64,000 nucleotides of DNA from Prochlorococcus sp. AG-402-K21 (lineage in GTDB: Bacteria > Cyanobacteriota > Cyanobacteriia > PCC-6307 > Cyanobiaceae), in contig QCII01000008.1 of the NCBI GenBank assembly GCA_003216775.1, positions 55,837-119,836 of the forward strand, read 5' to 3'. The translations under genes and the position numbers were made by a program. The notes under the pieces are model-generated. The model did no database searches. It saw only the letters and a program-made list of their open reading frames with translations, and was not told the DNA's origin. Within the stretch, counting starts at the first letter, position 1; each line of letters starts with the position of its first letter. This document shows positions 10,220 through 19,086 of the stretch, piece by piece.

Positions 10220-10819
10220 ATGAAGACAAACTTAAGATTAATAGGTGGTAAAAAACTCGAAAGTCCAAATAATATTTATACAAGACCTACTACTTTGAGA
10301 GTGAGAGAGGCTATATTTAATATATTGAACACTAGAGTTAGAAATAGTAACTGGTTAGATTTATTTAGTGGAACTGGGGCAATATCTTGTGAAGCATATA
10401 ATCATGGAGCAAGGAAAATAATTGCAATTGAAAAAAACAAAATCAATTCAAAAATTTGCTTAAAAAATATACTTTCTCTGCAGGATATAGACAATAGAAA
10501 AAATGACATCGATGTTATTTGTAAAGACGTTTTGAACTGGACAAAACCTAATTATGAGAGAAACTTATCATCTAAAATTATTGATTTAAACAAATTAAAA
10601 TTTGATTTTGTTTACCTTGACCCTCCATATGATGTGAATTTTCATGTATTAGTTTTAGATCAAATTTTTAGATGTAATTTTTTAAAAAAAGATTCAATAG
10701 TTATTTGTGAACATTCTCTTAACTTAAATATAAAAAAAAGTACTTTATGGGAGACTATGGATGTAAGAGACTATGGTCAGTCAAGATTGACATTCTTAAT
10801 CAATGTCCAACAAACCTGA
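10220..10819 (+). CDS. rsmD: 16S rRNA m2G966 methyltransferase RsmD
   Basis: This is a 199-residue SAM-dependent methyltransferase. It has the family N-terminus [15 protein letters not shown] (about residues 22-36), the SAM-binding motif [14 protein letters not shown] (about 46-59) and the DPPY catalytic motif near residue 134. RsmD methylates N2 of a guanine in 16S rRNA within the 30S subunit. The 3' end overlaps petG, encoded on the opposite strand, by 24 bases, so the two messages are antisense at their 3' ends. Confidence 0.9.
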   Translation: MKTNLRLIGGKKLESPNNIYTRPTTLRVREAIFNILNTRVRNSNWLDLFSGTGAISCEAYNHGARKIIAIEKNKINSKICLKNILSLQDIDNRKNDIDVICKDVLNWTKPNYERNLSSKIIDLNKLKFDFVYLDPPYDVNFHVLVLDQIFRCNFLKKDSIVICEHSLNLNIKKSTLWETMDVRDYGQSRLTFLINVQQT

Positions 10820-10915
10820 ACCTCTTCTGTATTGATTCCATGCACTTACGAATAACCCAAGAAGAGTTATTGGAATTAACCCTAAAACAATTCCACATAG
10901 AAGAGGCTCGATCAT
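10796..10915 (-). CDS. petG: Cytochrome b6f complex subunit PetG
   Basis: This 39-residue protein begins [19 protein letters not shown] and continues through one membrane helix to WNQYRRG. That is the recognisable PetG sequence, including the conserved N-terminal Glu-Pro and the positive YRRG stop-transfer end. PetG is a small single-helix subunit needed for assembly of the thylakoid cytochrome b6f complex. The ATG is at 10915-10913 and the stop at 10798-10796, inside the last codons of rsmD on the other strand. A forward frame through this region is a shadow. Confidence 0.95.
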   Translation of the reverse strand: MIEPLLCGIVLGLIPITLLGLFVSAWNQYRRGSGLLDID

Positions 10916-10970
10916 TTTTTTGCCTTTTTTAGATTTCTTATACACAATTGTTACATAGAGAATATTTTTT

Positions 10971-11357
10971 GTGTCAACATCTTCATCATCTGCAGCAGAG
11001 AGAGACTTTAAAAGAGAATTCTTGAAAATTTTTATTATTGTTTTTGTAGTTTTATTGATATGTTTTTCAATATATTTCGTAAATCATCAAGAAAATAACA
11101 AATATATTCTTAAAACTCTTGAAATTAATGGTTCTGTTGAGGAAGGAAATGCTCTTTTTAAGATTAATTGTGTTGGATGTCATGGAATTACAGCAAGAGG
11201 GTTGGTGGGTCCAGACTTACACTCAATAACTCAACGTTTGAATGATAAAGAGATAATTAAGCAAGTTACTGGTGGTCTTACTCCTCCAATGCCAAGTTTT
11301 GAAATTGATCCTGTTAATATGTCAAATTTATTAAAATTTCTTCATAGCCTTGAGTAA
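10971..11357 (+). CDS. cytM: Membrane-anchored c-type cytochrome, CytM-like
   Basis: This 128-residue class I cytochrome c has a single uncleaved N-terminal membrane anchor (about residues 17-37). The haem attachment site CVGCH is at 67-71 and the probable axial methionine is Met107 in PPMPSF. Size, anchor and haem layout match cyanobacterial cytochrome cM, a low-abundance cytochrome linked to stress and respiratory/photosynthetic switching. The start is GTG at 10971, giving a soluble Ser-rich head before the anchor. A methyltransferase gene starts 2 bases after the stop, so the two are probably co-transcribed. Another small soluble c-type cytochrome is less likely because of the anchor. Confidence 0.85.
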   Translation: MSTSSSSAAERDFKREFLKIFIIVFVVLLICFSIYFVNHQENNKYILKTLEINGSVEEGNALFKINCVGCHGITARGLVGPDLHSITQRLNDKEIIKQVTGGLTPPMPSFEIDPVNMSNLLKFLHSLE

Positions 11358-11359
11358 TT

Positions 11360-12103
11360 TTGAAGAAAAATTTTTCTAATTTAAAGTTAATATTAGTTGA
11401 ACCAAGTGGACCTTTAAATGTTGGAAGTGTTGCAAGATTATGCTCTAACTTTGAAGTTGAAGAATTAAGAATTGTTTCTCCAAAATGCGATATATTCTCT
11501 TTGGAATCAAGAAAAATGGCTCTTAAAGGTCAAAAATTTATTGATCATTGTAAGCTTTTTGAAAGTCTTGAAAAAGCAATTTTTGATTGTGATTTGGTTC
11601 TCGCATCTAGTGGAAGGATTGATGTAAGCAAAGATTCTTTTTTTGAATCTTCTGAAGATATATGTAATTGGATCTTATCTTATAAAAAGATAAATAATTT
11701 AGCAATAATATTTGGCAGAGAAGATAGAGGTTTAACTAATAGTGAATTACTTTTGGCAAATAAGACTTTTAATATTCCAACTTCTTTGAATAATCCCTCT
11801 TTAAACCTTTCTCACGCAGTTTCAATAGTTTTATATGAATTAAATAAGTCTTCTAAAAGAAATTCCAATAGGGAATTAGAAGTTTTTAATCTTGCATCAT
11901 CAAAACAAATACATGATTCATTCGTCGAGATAGAGGAAATGCTTCTTGGAGTAGGATACCTTTTAAAACATACCTCCAAGGCGAAAATAAATAAATTTAA
12001 GAACTATATTTTAAGAGCAAATACATCAATGCATGAGATGAATGTCTTAAGAGGAATTGTCCATCAAATAAACTGGTTTTTGAATAGTTCTAATAGAAAA
12101 TAG
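11360..12103 (+). CDS. SpoU/TrmH-family RNA 2'-O-methyltransferase, TrmJ-like
   Basis: This 247-residue protein begins with LILVEPSGPLNVGSVARL, the SPOUT motif 1 including the catalytic Arg. It has IIFGREDRGLTN near residue 115 (motif 2) and NPSLNLSHAVSIVLYE near 145 (motif 3). TrmJ 2'-O-methylates C/U at position 32 of tRNA anticodon loops, and the ~90-residue C-terminal extension fits TrmJ. The start is TTG at 11360, just before MKKNFSNLKLILVEP; no ATG is available upstream of the conserved motif. It follows the cytochrome gene by 2 bases. The exact RNA target is inferred from family resemblance. Confidence 0.83.
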   Translation: MKKNFSNLKLILVEPSGPLNVGSVARLCSNFEVEELRIVSPKCDIFSLESRKMALKGQKFIDHCKLFESLEKAIFDCDLVLASSGRIDVSKDSFFESSEDICNWILSYKKINNLAIIFGREDRGLTNSELLLANKTFNIPTSLNNPSLNLSHAVSIVLYELNKSSKRNSNRELEVFNLASSKQIHDSFVEIEEMLLGVGYLLKHTSKAKINKFKNYILRANTSMHEMNVLRGIVHQINWFLNSSNRK

Positions 12104-12224
12104 GAACTTATAGATTTAATTTGATTTTATTTCTCTCTATTTTTAATTACATAGGGATATTTACTAAAAACATTTTCTGAAGTAGCATCTATTGATTATT
12201 TGAAAATTAAAGAAAACTAAAACT

Positions 12225-13313
12225 GTGACTACAACAAAGAAAAGAAGAGTTTTTCCTTTTACAGCTGTAATTGGTCAGGAAGAAATGAAATTAGCGCTCT
12301 TGTTAAATGTTATTGATCCAAGAATTGGAGGGGTTATGATAATGGGTGATAGAGGCACTGGAAAGTCCACAACTATAAGGGCTTTAGCTGATTTGTTGCC
12401 AGCAATTGAAGTTGTTAAAGATGATCCATATAATAGTTCTTTAAATGATCCTGATTTGCAGAGTAAAGAAGTTTTGGAAAAAATTGTTCAAGGAGAAAAT
12501 CTAGAGAGTATACAAAAACAAGTGCCAATGGTTGATTTGCCTTTAGGAGCCACTGAAGACAGGCTTTGTGGAACTATTGATATAGAGAAGGCTTTAAGTG
12601 AAGGTGTTAAGGCTTTTGAACCTGGGTTATTAGCAAAAGCTAATAGGGGTTTACTGTATGTTGATGAAGTGAATTTACTAGATGATCATTTAGTTGATGT
12701 ACTTTTAGATTCTGCTGCTTCAGGATGGAATACGGTTGAAAGGGAGGGAGTCTCAGTTCGTCATCCTGCGAGGTTTGTTCTTATTGGTTCAGGAAATCCA
12801 GAAGAAGGGGAGTTAAGGCCTCAATTATTGGACAGGTTTGGGATGAGCGTTGAGGTTAAGACTGTAAGAGATGCCGAATTGAGAGTTCAGGTAGTCGATC
12901 AAAGAACTTCTTTTGACGATAATCCTGATGAGTTTTCATTGAGTGTTGAGAAACAACAGGATGAACTTCAACAAAAGGTTATTAGAGCTCAAGAAATTTT
13001 AAATTCAGTTCAAATGGATGATGACCTGAGATTAAATATTTCTGCAATATGCGGAGAACTTGATGTTGATGGTTTACGCGGAGATATTGTTACAAATCGA
13101 TCTGCTAGGGCTATTGCAGCTTTTGAGGGTAGGACTGAAGTGCAAGAAGAAGATATCGCAAGGGTTATTTCTTGTTCTTTAAGACATAGGCTTAGAAAGG
13201 ATCCTTTAGAACAAGTAGATTCAGGTGAAAGAGTTGTTCAGGCATTTTGTAAAGTCTTTGATTTAAATGAAAAAGATAATCTTTCAAAATTTCAATTGTC
13301 TGCAGAAACTTAA
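12225..13313 (+). CDS. chlI: Magnesium chelatase ATPase subunit I
   Basis: ChlI is the AAA+ motor of Mg-chelatase, which inserts Mg2+ into protoporphyrin IX with ChlD and ChlH. The 362 residues carry Walker [10 protein letters not shown] (41-49). Walker B is [11 protein letters not shown] near residue 145, and the sensor/arginine region [17 protein letters not shown] lies near 194. The start is GTG at 12225, which puts the conserved [13 protein letters not shown] segment ten residues in. ruvC starts 5 bases downstream, so chlI heads a closely packed series running on to sufE and hom. Identity is secure. Confidence 0.97.
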   Translation: MTTTKKRRVFPFTAVIGQEEMKLALLLNVIDPRIGGVMIMGDRGTGKSTTIRALADLLPAIEVVKDDPYNSSLNDPDLQSKEVLEKIVQGENLESIQKQVPMVDLPLGATEDRLCGTIDIEKALSEGVKAFEPGLLAKANRGLLYVDEVNLLDDHLVDVLLDSAASGWNTVEREGVSVRHPARFVLIGSGNPEEGELRPQLLDRFGMSVEVKTVRDAELRVQVVDQRTSFDDNPDEFSLSVEKQQDELQQKVIRAQEILNSVQMDDDLRLNISAICGELDVDGLRGDIVTNRSARAIAAFEGRTEVQEEDIARVISCSLRHRLRKDPLEQVDSGERVVQAFCKVFDLNEKDNLSKFQLSAET

Positions 13314-13318
13314 ATAAA

Positions 13319-13792
13319 GTGAGAATAATTGGGATTGACCCTGGATTGGCAAGAGTTGGGTATGGAATTATTGAAATAGAAAATGAAAAAAAGATATTAT
13401 TAGATTGTGGCGTTATTCAAACAAGTAAAGATAAAAAAGAAGAAGATAGACTTTATGAGATATACAAAGATCTTAATGAATTAATAAATCATTGGAATCC
13501 TAATCTCGCTGCGGTAGAGAAATTTTTCTTTTATAGGTCAAGTACTACTATTAGCGTGGTGCAGGCTAGAGGTGTGATTATGATGGTATTAGCCTCAAAG
13601 AAAATTCATGTTAGTGAATATTCCCCTGCTCAGATAAAGTTAACCATCGCTGGTTCTGGAAAAGCATCTAAGAAAGAAGTTCTTGATGCTGTTATGTATG
13701 ACTTAGAACTTAAAAAACCTCCAAAACCTGATGACTCAGCAGATGCATTGGCAATAGCTCTTACAAAACTAAATGAAGAAGGTTTTAACTGA
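13319..13792 (+). CDS. ruvC: Holliday junction resolvase RuvC
   Basis: RuvC cuts four-way junctions during recombinational repair together with RuvAB. The 157-residue protein has the RNase H-like fold with acidic residues in place: Asp7 in GIDPGL, Glu in AAVEKFFF (near residue 66) and the C-terminal DDSADALA pair. QARGVIMM and [10 protein letters not shown] are family segments. The start is GTG at 13319; the conserved RIIGIDPG begins immediately. It lies 5 bases after chlI and 9 bases before the folate gene. Confidence 0.95.
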   Translation: MRIIGIDPGLARVGYGIIEIENEKKILLDCGVIQTSKDKKEEDRLYEIYKDLNELINHWNPNLAAVEKFFFYRSSTTISVVQARGVIMMVLASKKIHVSEYSPAQIKLTIAGSGKASKKEVLDAVMYDLELKKPPKPDDSADALAIALTKLNEEGFN

Positions 13793-13801
13793 GGTTTCAA
13801 T

Positions 13802-14359
13802 ATGACTATCTTTGAAAAAAAGAAATTGGAGAGAGATACTTTTAGAAGCCTTAGAGATGAGATTTCTCTTAATCAAAGGGAAAATGTAGAAAAGAATGTA
13901 AAATTATATGTTGATTCATTTGTCAAAGAATATAAAAATATTGGTTACATAGCAATATATTGGCCTTTAAAGAATGAAGTAGACATAAGAAGTCTTAAGG
14001 AAAGAAATTCTTTAGCTTTGCCTAGATGTAAAGATAAAAAAAGGTTATTTTTTTATCCATGGGATGAAAACCCACTGACAAAAGACTCTGAAGGGATACT
14101 AAGTCCAAATAACTCTTTTTTATTAAGTCATAAGCAAATAAGTATGATTTTTGTTCCCTGTCTTTCCGTGGATAAAAATTTAATAAGATTAGGTTATGGA
14201 GGAGGCTATTTTGATAAATTAAGAAGTGATAAGAATTGGAGGAATGTCCCATGTATTGGAGTATTAACTTCTAATTGTGTAAGTACGATTCCATTAACCA
14301 AAGCAGAGTGGGATATTCCCTTATCAGGCTTTATCACAGAAAAAGAAATATTTGTATAA
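13802..14359 (+). CDS. 5-formyltetrahydrofolate cyclo-ligase
   Basis: This 185-residue protein uses ATP to convert 5-formyl-THF to 5,10-methenyl-THF, recovering one-carbon units. The glycine-rich signature RLGYGGGYFDKL is near residue 136. YWPLKNEVDIRSL (about residues 45-57) matches the folate-binding strand, and FVPCLSVD precedes the signature as usual. The length is typical. The ATG at 13802 is 9 bases after the ruvC stop. An AT-rich stretch on the opposite strand is a shadow. Confidence 0.9.
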   Translation: MTIFEKKKLERDTFRSLRDEISLNQRENVEKNVKLYVDSFVKEYKNIGYIAIYWPLKNEVDIRSLKERNSLALPRCKDKKRLFFYPWDENPLTKDSEGILSPNNSFLLSHKQISMIFVPCLSVDKNLIRLGYGGGYFDKLRSDKNWRNVPCIGVLTSNCVSTIPLTKAEWDIPLSGFITEKEIFV

Positions 14360-14398
14360 TAAAAGATCTAAAAGTGGTTTATTGCTAGTTTTTTAAAA

Positions 14399-14818
14399 AT
14401 GGGAAATCAAGAAAAATACAATAACTTATCAAAATTAGTCGAAAAGTTGAAGAAATCAGAAGATCCAAAGAGAAAATATGAGTACATTTTGTGGTTAGGC
14501 AAAAAATTGAAAGAACCAGATAGCAAAATTCTTGTTGAAGAAAATAAGGTTAAGGGATGTGTTTCTGAGGTTTTTGTTAGGGCTAATATTAAAGAAGGCA
14601 AATTATTTTGGGAAGGATATTCTGATGCCCTAATAACCAAGGGTTTATTAGCATTTCTCATAAGTGGATTAAATGAATTAACACCAAGTGAGGTTATTAA
14701 AATAGATAAGAAATTTATAGAAGATACTGGTTTGAAAGCTAGTTTAACCCCTTCACGGTCAAATGGATTTTTGAACATACTATTAAAAATGCAGTCTCAA
14801 GCAAATGAATTTTTGTAG
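14399..14818 (+). CDS. sufE: SufE-type cysteine desulfuration protein
   Basis: SufE accepts persulfide sulfur from the cysteine desulfurase SufS and hands it to the Fe-S scaffold. The 139-residue protein has the conserved catalytic Cys54 in KVKGCVSEV. It also has the WEGYSDALITKGLLAFLI segment (about residues 72-89) typical of SufE/CsdE. No other suf gene lies in the window, so the partner operon is elsewhere. The ATG at 14399 was chosen; the family's N-terminal helix follows directly. Confidence 0.93.
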   Translation: MGNQEKYNNLSKLVEKLKKSEDPKRKYEYILWLGKKLKEPDSKILVEENKVKGCVSEVFVRANIKEGKLFWEGYSDALITKGLLAFLISGLNELTPSEVIKIDKKFIEDTGLKASLTPSRSNGFLNILLKMQSQANEFL

Positions 14819-14862
14819 GTCTAATAATATAAAATTATATTCAAAGTTAAAAGAAATAAAAA

Positions 14863-16164
14863 ATGAGAAAATGCAAAATTGGTATTATAGGTTTTGGAAC
14901 TGTAGGTTCAGGTGTTTATGAAATATTAAGTTCTGAAGTTGATTCACATCCTATCTTAAAAGAAATAGAAATTGTAAAAATAGCAGTTAAAGATCTTAAG
15001 AAAAAAAGGATTATTGAGATAGATAGTAATTTATTAACTGATGATCCATTTCAATTAATTAATGACCCCTCTATAGATGTAATTGTTGAAGTAATGGGAG
15101 GGGTTGATTTAGCGAAAGATATTATTCTGCAGTCACTAAAATCAGGGAAATCTGTTGTTACAGCAAATAAAGCAGTTATTGCAAGATATGGAGAAGAAAT
15201 ATATGAAACTGCTAGTAAAGAAGGAGTTTATATTTTGTCAGAGGCGGCAGTTTGCGGAGGGATACCTATAATTGAACCCTTAAAAAGATCATTAAAAAGT
15301 AACAGCATAAAAAAAATGGTTGGGATAATAAATGGCACAACAAATTTCATTCTTTCAAAGATGACAAACGAAAAAGCTGATTATAAGGAGACCTTAAAAT
15401 TGGCCCAAAGCCTAGGGTATGCTGAATTTGATCCTACAGCTGATGTTGAGGGACATGATGCTGCTGATAAGATTTCAATTCTTAGTGAACTTGCATTCGG
15501 AGGCAAAATCAAAAGAGATGAGATACATTCAGAGGGCATCAGTAAAATTAACTTAAAGGATATTGAATATGCCAATAAATTAGGATTTGAAATAAAACTG
15601 TTGGCACTCTCAGAAAGGCGAAATATTAATAGTAATGATTCACTTGCGTTGAATATTTGGGTAGGCCCTTCTTTAATTCCAAAATCCCATCCATTAGCAA
15701 CAGTTAAGGGAGTCAACAATGCCTTGTTGATAGAGGCTGATCCTCTTGGAGAAATAATGTTATATGGTCCAGGAGCAGGGAGTGGCCCAACTGCTGCATC
15801 AGTGGTTTCAGATATATTAAATCTGCATGCCTCCTCCTTAAAAAATAATAATTCAATCGACCCATTATTATCCTTTGATTTCTGGAGAAACTGTCATATT
15901 ATAGGATCTTCTCAAATAAATAAAAAAAATTACCTGAGAATTATTTGTCTTGATAGCCCAGGCGTAATAGGAAAGATTGGAGATATTTTTGGAAATAATA
16001 ATGTATCAATAGAATCAATTGTTCAACTAGATGCAAGTGAAGACAAAGCTGAAATTGTTGTTATAACTCATGAGGTAGATAATGGAAATTTTGAGAAATC
16101 AAAAGATGAAATAAATTCATTAAATGAGGTAATAATTATTGCAAGTCAATTAAGTTGTATTTAA
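14863..16164 (+). CDS. hom: Homoserine dehydrogenase
   Basis: This 433-residue enzyme reduces aspartate semialdehyde to homoserine, the branch point to threonine and methionine. It has an N-terminal Rossmann motif IGIIGFGTVGSGVYE (residues 6-20) and the catalytic-domain stretch GGIPIIEPLKRSLK near residue 135, followed by INGTTNFIL. The metal-site region is GYAEFDPTADVEGHDAADK near 185. The last ~80 residues (from about LRIICLDSPGVIGKIGD) are an ACT domain, suggesting threonine feedback. The length matches monofunctional bacterial Hom. It follows sufE by 44 bases. Confidence 0.96.
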   Translation: MRKCKIGIIGFGTVGSGVYEILSSEVDSHPILKEIEIVKIAVKDLKKKRIIEIDSNLLTDDPFQLINDPSIDVIVEVMGGVDLAKDIILQSLKSGKSVVTANKAVIARYGEEIYETASKEGVYILSEAAVCGGIPIIEPLKRSLKSNSIKKMVGIINGTTNFILSKMTNEKADYKETLKLAQSLGYAEFDPTADVEGHDAADKISILSELAFGGKIKRDEIHSEGISKINLKDIEYANKLGFEIKLLALSERRNINSNDSLALNIWVGPSLIPKSHPLATVKGVNNALLIEADPLGEIMLYGPGAGSGPTAASVVSDILNLHASSLKNNNSIDPLLSFDFWRNCHIIGSSQINKKNYLRIICLDSPGVIGKIGDIFGNNNVSIESIVQLDASEDKAEIVVITHEVDNGNFEKSKDEINSLNEVIIIASQLSCI

Positions 16165-16235
16165 AAAAAAAATTTGCAAATTTCTTTATAGCTTGTTAAA
16201 CCGAAGAAAGTAAGCGTTTAGTTTTTATAACCTTA

Positions 16236-16481
16236 ATGATTCATTCAAAACTATTAGACAATAAAAATAATAATTTAGTTTGTTCTGATAACCTTTATAA
16301 AGGTGCTTGTATAAAAATTAAAAATAGTAATAAGACTTTTCAAGTAATTGGTATAAACGCAGGTAAAAAAATTTGTTGGGTGAGAGAGTGGCCTTTTGCC
16401 CGTAATTCTAAAAAAACATTTGCTTTAGAAATAAGTCAAATAACCTTACAAATTTTCTGTTCAAATCAATTCTCAGAATAA
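16236..16481 (+). CDS. Small conserved-looking protein of unknown function
   Basis: This 81-residue protein has no signal peptide or membrane helix. The middle section (GACIKIKNSNKTFQVIGI, then KICWVREWPF) alternates charged and hydrophobic residues like a small beta-barrel, SH3-like or KOW-like. That fold reading is a guess from the pattern. It sits between hom and an ABC solute-binding protein, 18 bases upstream of the latter, and may be co-transcribed with it. The start ATG at 16236 is the first available. Confidence 0.6.
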   Translation: MIHSKLLDNKNNNLVCSDNLYKGACIKIKNSNKTFQVIGINAGKKICWVREWPFARNSKKTFALEISQITLQIFCSNQFSE

Positions 16482-16499
16482 TTAAGTACTTATAGAACT

Positions 16500-18071
16500 A
16501 TGAAAAATAAAGTTGTTTTGACAATATTCATTATTTTAATTTCTTTTTTACAGAATTCTTGTGGTTCAAAAAGAATTTCTACAAAAATTACAGTCGCAAG
16601 TTCGGGAAAAATTGAATCTTTAGATCCAGCTAGAGCTAATACTCTTAAAGCAATTCAATTAATCAGTTCTCTGGGAGACACATTATATGAATTGAATCCT
16701 AATGGAGAATTAGTACCTGAATTGGCATCTGGGATGCCTATTATTTCAAAGGATAGACTTCAAATAATTATTAATTTAAGAAAAAATGTTTTTTTTCACG
16801 ATGGAACTCCATTTAACTCAAATGCAATAAAGTTTACTTTTGATAGATTTAAAAGAATTGGAACTATGAATTATATTTTAGGAAATAAGATTAAATCAAT
16901 AGAAACACCAAGTGAATATTCAGTCAGAATAAATTTGAATAAACCATCAAGTTCTTTAAATGGTTTACTTACATCAGTAAATTTAACACCAATATCTCCC
17001 ACATTTTATAAAGAATATTCTGATAAGTTTCTAAATGAAAAATTTATTGGTACAGGTAAGTATGTCCTTACCAGTTTTTCTAATGAAGTTCAATTAATTG
17101 ATCCAAATTTAAATTATTGGGGTGAAAAGCCCTTAAATAAAGGTATTAATTTTGTGGGATATTCAAATTCTTCTTCCCTTTTTGGAGCTTTAAAAAGTAA
17201 ACAAATTGATGTACTTTTATCTAATTCAATTGATGATAGTCAGAGAAATAGCCTAAAGAATTATAGTAAAACTAAAAAGTTCAAAGAAGGTAATAGTCCT
17301 TTCACTGAATTAAGTTTTATAAGCCTTAAAACTAGTTCTTATCCGTTAAATAATCTTAATGTGAGAATGGCTTTAGCAAAAAGTCTTAATAGAAATTTAA
17401 TTAGTGAAAAAGTAAGTTATGGCTTAAGAAAGCCATCTAGATCAATAATCCCTCCGATATTAAAAAAAGACAATCAAGAACAGTGGCCTAGATATGATTA
17501 TTTAGAAGCGAGAAAGTTATTGAAAAAAGAAAATTATTGCAATGGAAATATTCTTAAAATACCTCTTACTTATAGATCGAATGTGCCAGCTGATAAACTT
17601 ATTGCCCTTACATGGCAGGAAGAAATAAGAAATTCTTTGAATGATTGTATTGAGATTAAACTTAATGGGGTTGAATCTACAACAATTTATAAGAATCTAA
17701 GTTTAGGAATTTATACCGCAGTTATTCTCGATTGGACTGGAGCTTATTCTGATCCAGAAGCCTATCTCACGCCACTTTTAAGTTGTAATGAAATAGTTGA
17801 TGGCATATGTAAAAAAGGAGAATCAGTCTACAGCGGTAGTTTTTGGGGATCTAATAGAGTGGAAAGTTTATTTCTTGAGAGTGAAAAAATTAGTGGAAAT
17901 AAAAGACTAGAGAAACTTGTTGAAATTGAAAAAATAGCAGCTAATTCAATCCCATACATTCCTATTTGGATATCCTCTCAAAAAGCATGGTCTCAAAATG
18001 AAATAACAAAACCTATTTTTAATGGTGCAGGAATAATTTCATTGAGTGATCTTCAGTTTATTGATGAGTAG
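16500..18071 (+). CDS. ABC transporter solute-binding protein, family 5 (peptide/nickel type)
   Basis: This 523-residue extracytoplasmic binding protein has an N-terminal hydrophobic export segment (residues 4-18) ending at Cys21 in QNSCGSK, a possible though imperfect lipoprotein site. The mature part has the SBP_bac_5 hallmarks ESLDPARANTLKAIQL, LVPELASG and LRKNVFFHDGTPFNS, followed by MALAKSLNRN near residue 285. Members bind oligopeptides, dipeptides, nickel chelates or similar ligands; the ligand cannot be read from sequence. The stop overlaps the permease start in ATGAGTAG, indicating translational coupling. No ATPase or second permease is nearby. Confidence 0.85.
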   Translation: MKNKVVLTIFIILISFLQNSCGSKRISTKITVASSGKIESLDPARANTLKAIQLISSLGDTLYELNPNGELVPELASGMPIISKDRLQIIINLRKNVFFHDGTPFNSNAIKFTFDRFKRIGTMNYILGNKIKSIETPSEYSVRINLNKPSSSLNGLLTSVNLTPISPTFYKEYSDKFLNEKFIGTGKYVLTSFSNEVQLIDPNLNYWGEKPLNKGINFVGYSNSSSLFGALKSKQIDVLLSNSIDDSQRNSLKNYSKTKKFKEGNSPFTELSFISLKTSSYPLNNLNVRMALAKSLNRNLISEKVSYGLRKPSRSIIPPILKKDNQEQWPRYDYLEARKLLKKENYCNGNILKIPLTYRSNVPADKLIALTWQEEIRNSLNDCIEIKLNGVESTTIYKNLSLGIYTAVILDWTGAYSDPEAYLTPLLSCNEIVDGICKKGESVYSGSFWGSNRVESLFLESEKISGNKRLEKLVEIEKIAANSIPYIPIWISSQKAWSQNEITKPIFNGAGIISLSDLQFIDE

Positions 18072-19086
18072 AGATATAAATAAACTACTAAGTTATTCCT
18101 TATTAAAAATTATATTAATACCAATAATGCTATGGATAATTTCTTCATTAGTTTTTATTTTATTGAGAGTTGCTCCCGGTGATCCTGTCGATGCAATTCT
18201 TGGATCTGGTGCCGATGAGGTTTCAAGGGAATTTCTAAGAAATAAATTGGGGCTAAATGAATCTTTAATAAATCAATATTTTTCATATATTAATGATTTA
18301 TTGCACTTAGATTTTGGCCAATCTCTTAGTACCCAAGAGCCAGTCCTAAATATCATTCTTAAGTCATTTCCTGCTAGTCTTGAGCTTGGTTTCTTTTCGC
18401 TAATAATTGCAATATTAATAGGATTCTTATTGGGATTTATTGGGTTAAGAAATAGAGGTAAAAAGACTGATTATATTGTGCGAATATTTGGAATTGCGAC
18501 ATACGCTATCCCTCCTTTTTGGGGAGCTATGTTAGCGCAATTATTATTTTCTGTATATTTTAATATTTCCCCAATTGGGGGAAGATTTCCAATATTTCAG
18601 CAACAACCTCAAATTACAGGTTTTCTGGTTTTAGATAGTATTCTCTCAAATAATATTATTGCTTTAAAAGATAGTCTTTATCATCTAGCTCTTCCTTCGA
18701 TTACCCTTGGCTTTTTATTAAGTGGGATATTCAGCCGGTCATTAAGAGTAAATTTGGATAAGACATTAAAAAGTGATTATGTAAATGCCGCTATTTGTAG
18801 AGGAATATCTAGTAAAAAAATTTTTTTTAATCATGCTTTGCCGAATGCTTTTTTACCAATTGTCACTATTTCTGGTTTGACAATGGCTTCATTGGCAGGA
18901 GGCGCTCTATTGTTTGAAGTAACTTTTTCATGGCCTGGTATTGCTTTAAGATTATATGAAGCTATTTCTCAGAGAGACTATACCTTGGTTCAAGGCATTG
19001 TAATTTTTACTTCTATACTTATAGTCTCTTTAAATCTCTTTGTGGATATTTTAATTGCTTATTTAGATCCAAGAATAGAGTACTAA
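18064..19086 (+). CDS. ABC transporter permease, DppB/OppB type
   Basis: This inner-membrane permease of about 340 residues has roughly six helices. The N-terminus is typical of DppB (SSLVFILLRVAPGDPVDAILG). The EAA loop DYVNAAICRGISSKKIF, which docks the ATPase, is near residue 240. I prefer the ATG at 18064, which overlaps the solute-binding gene by eight bases. A GTG at 18046 would add six residues with no support. The 3' end overlaps the converging hydrolase gene by 4 bases. A complete importer needs a DppC-type permease and one or two ATPases, which are absent here. Confidence 0.87.
   Translation: MSRDINKLLSYSLLKIILIPIMLWIISSLVFILLRVAPGDPVDAILGSGADEVSREFLRNKLGLNESLINQYFSYINDLLHLDFGQSLSTQEPVLNIILKSFPASLELGFFSLIIAILIGFLLGFIGLRNRGKKTDYIVRIFGIATYAIPPFWGAMLAQLLFSVYFNISPIGGRFPIFQQQPQITGFLVLDSILSNNIIALKDSLYHLALPSITLGFLLSGIFSRSLRVNLDKTLKSDYVNAAICRGISSKKIFFNHALPNAFLPIVTISGLTMASLAGGALLFEVTFSWPGIALRLYEAISQRDYTLVQGIVIFTSILIVSLNLFVDILIAYLDPRIEY

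Noticed and set aside
10747..10932. Forward ORF over petG
   Set aside because: petG on the reverse strand is unmistakable, so the forward frame is a shadow.
14407..14778. Reverse ORF across the sufE gene
   Set aside because: It is fully antisense to a protein with an intact SufE catalytic motif, and its own sequence has no recognisable domain.
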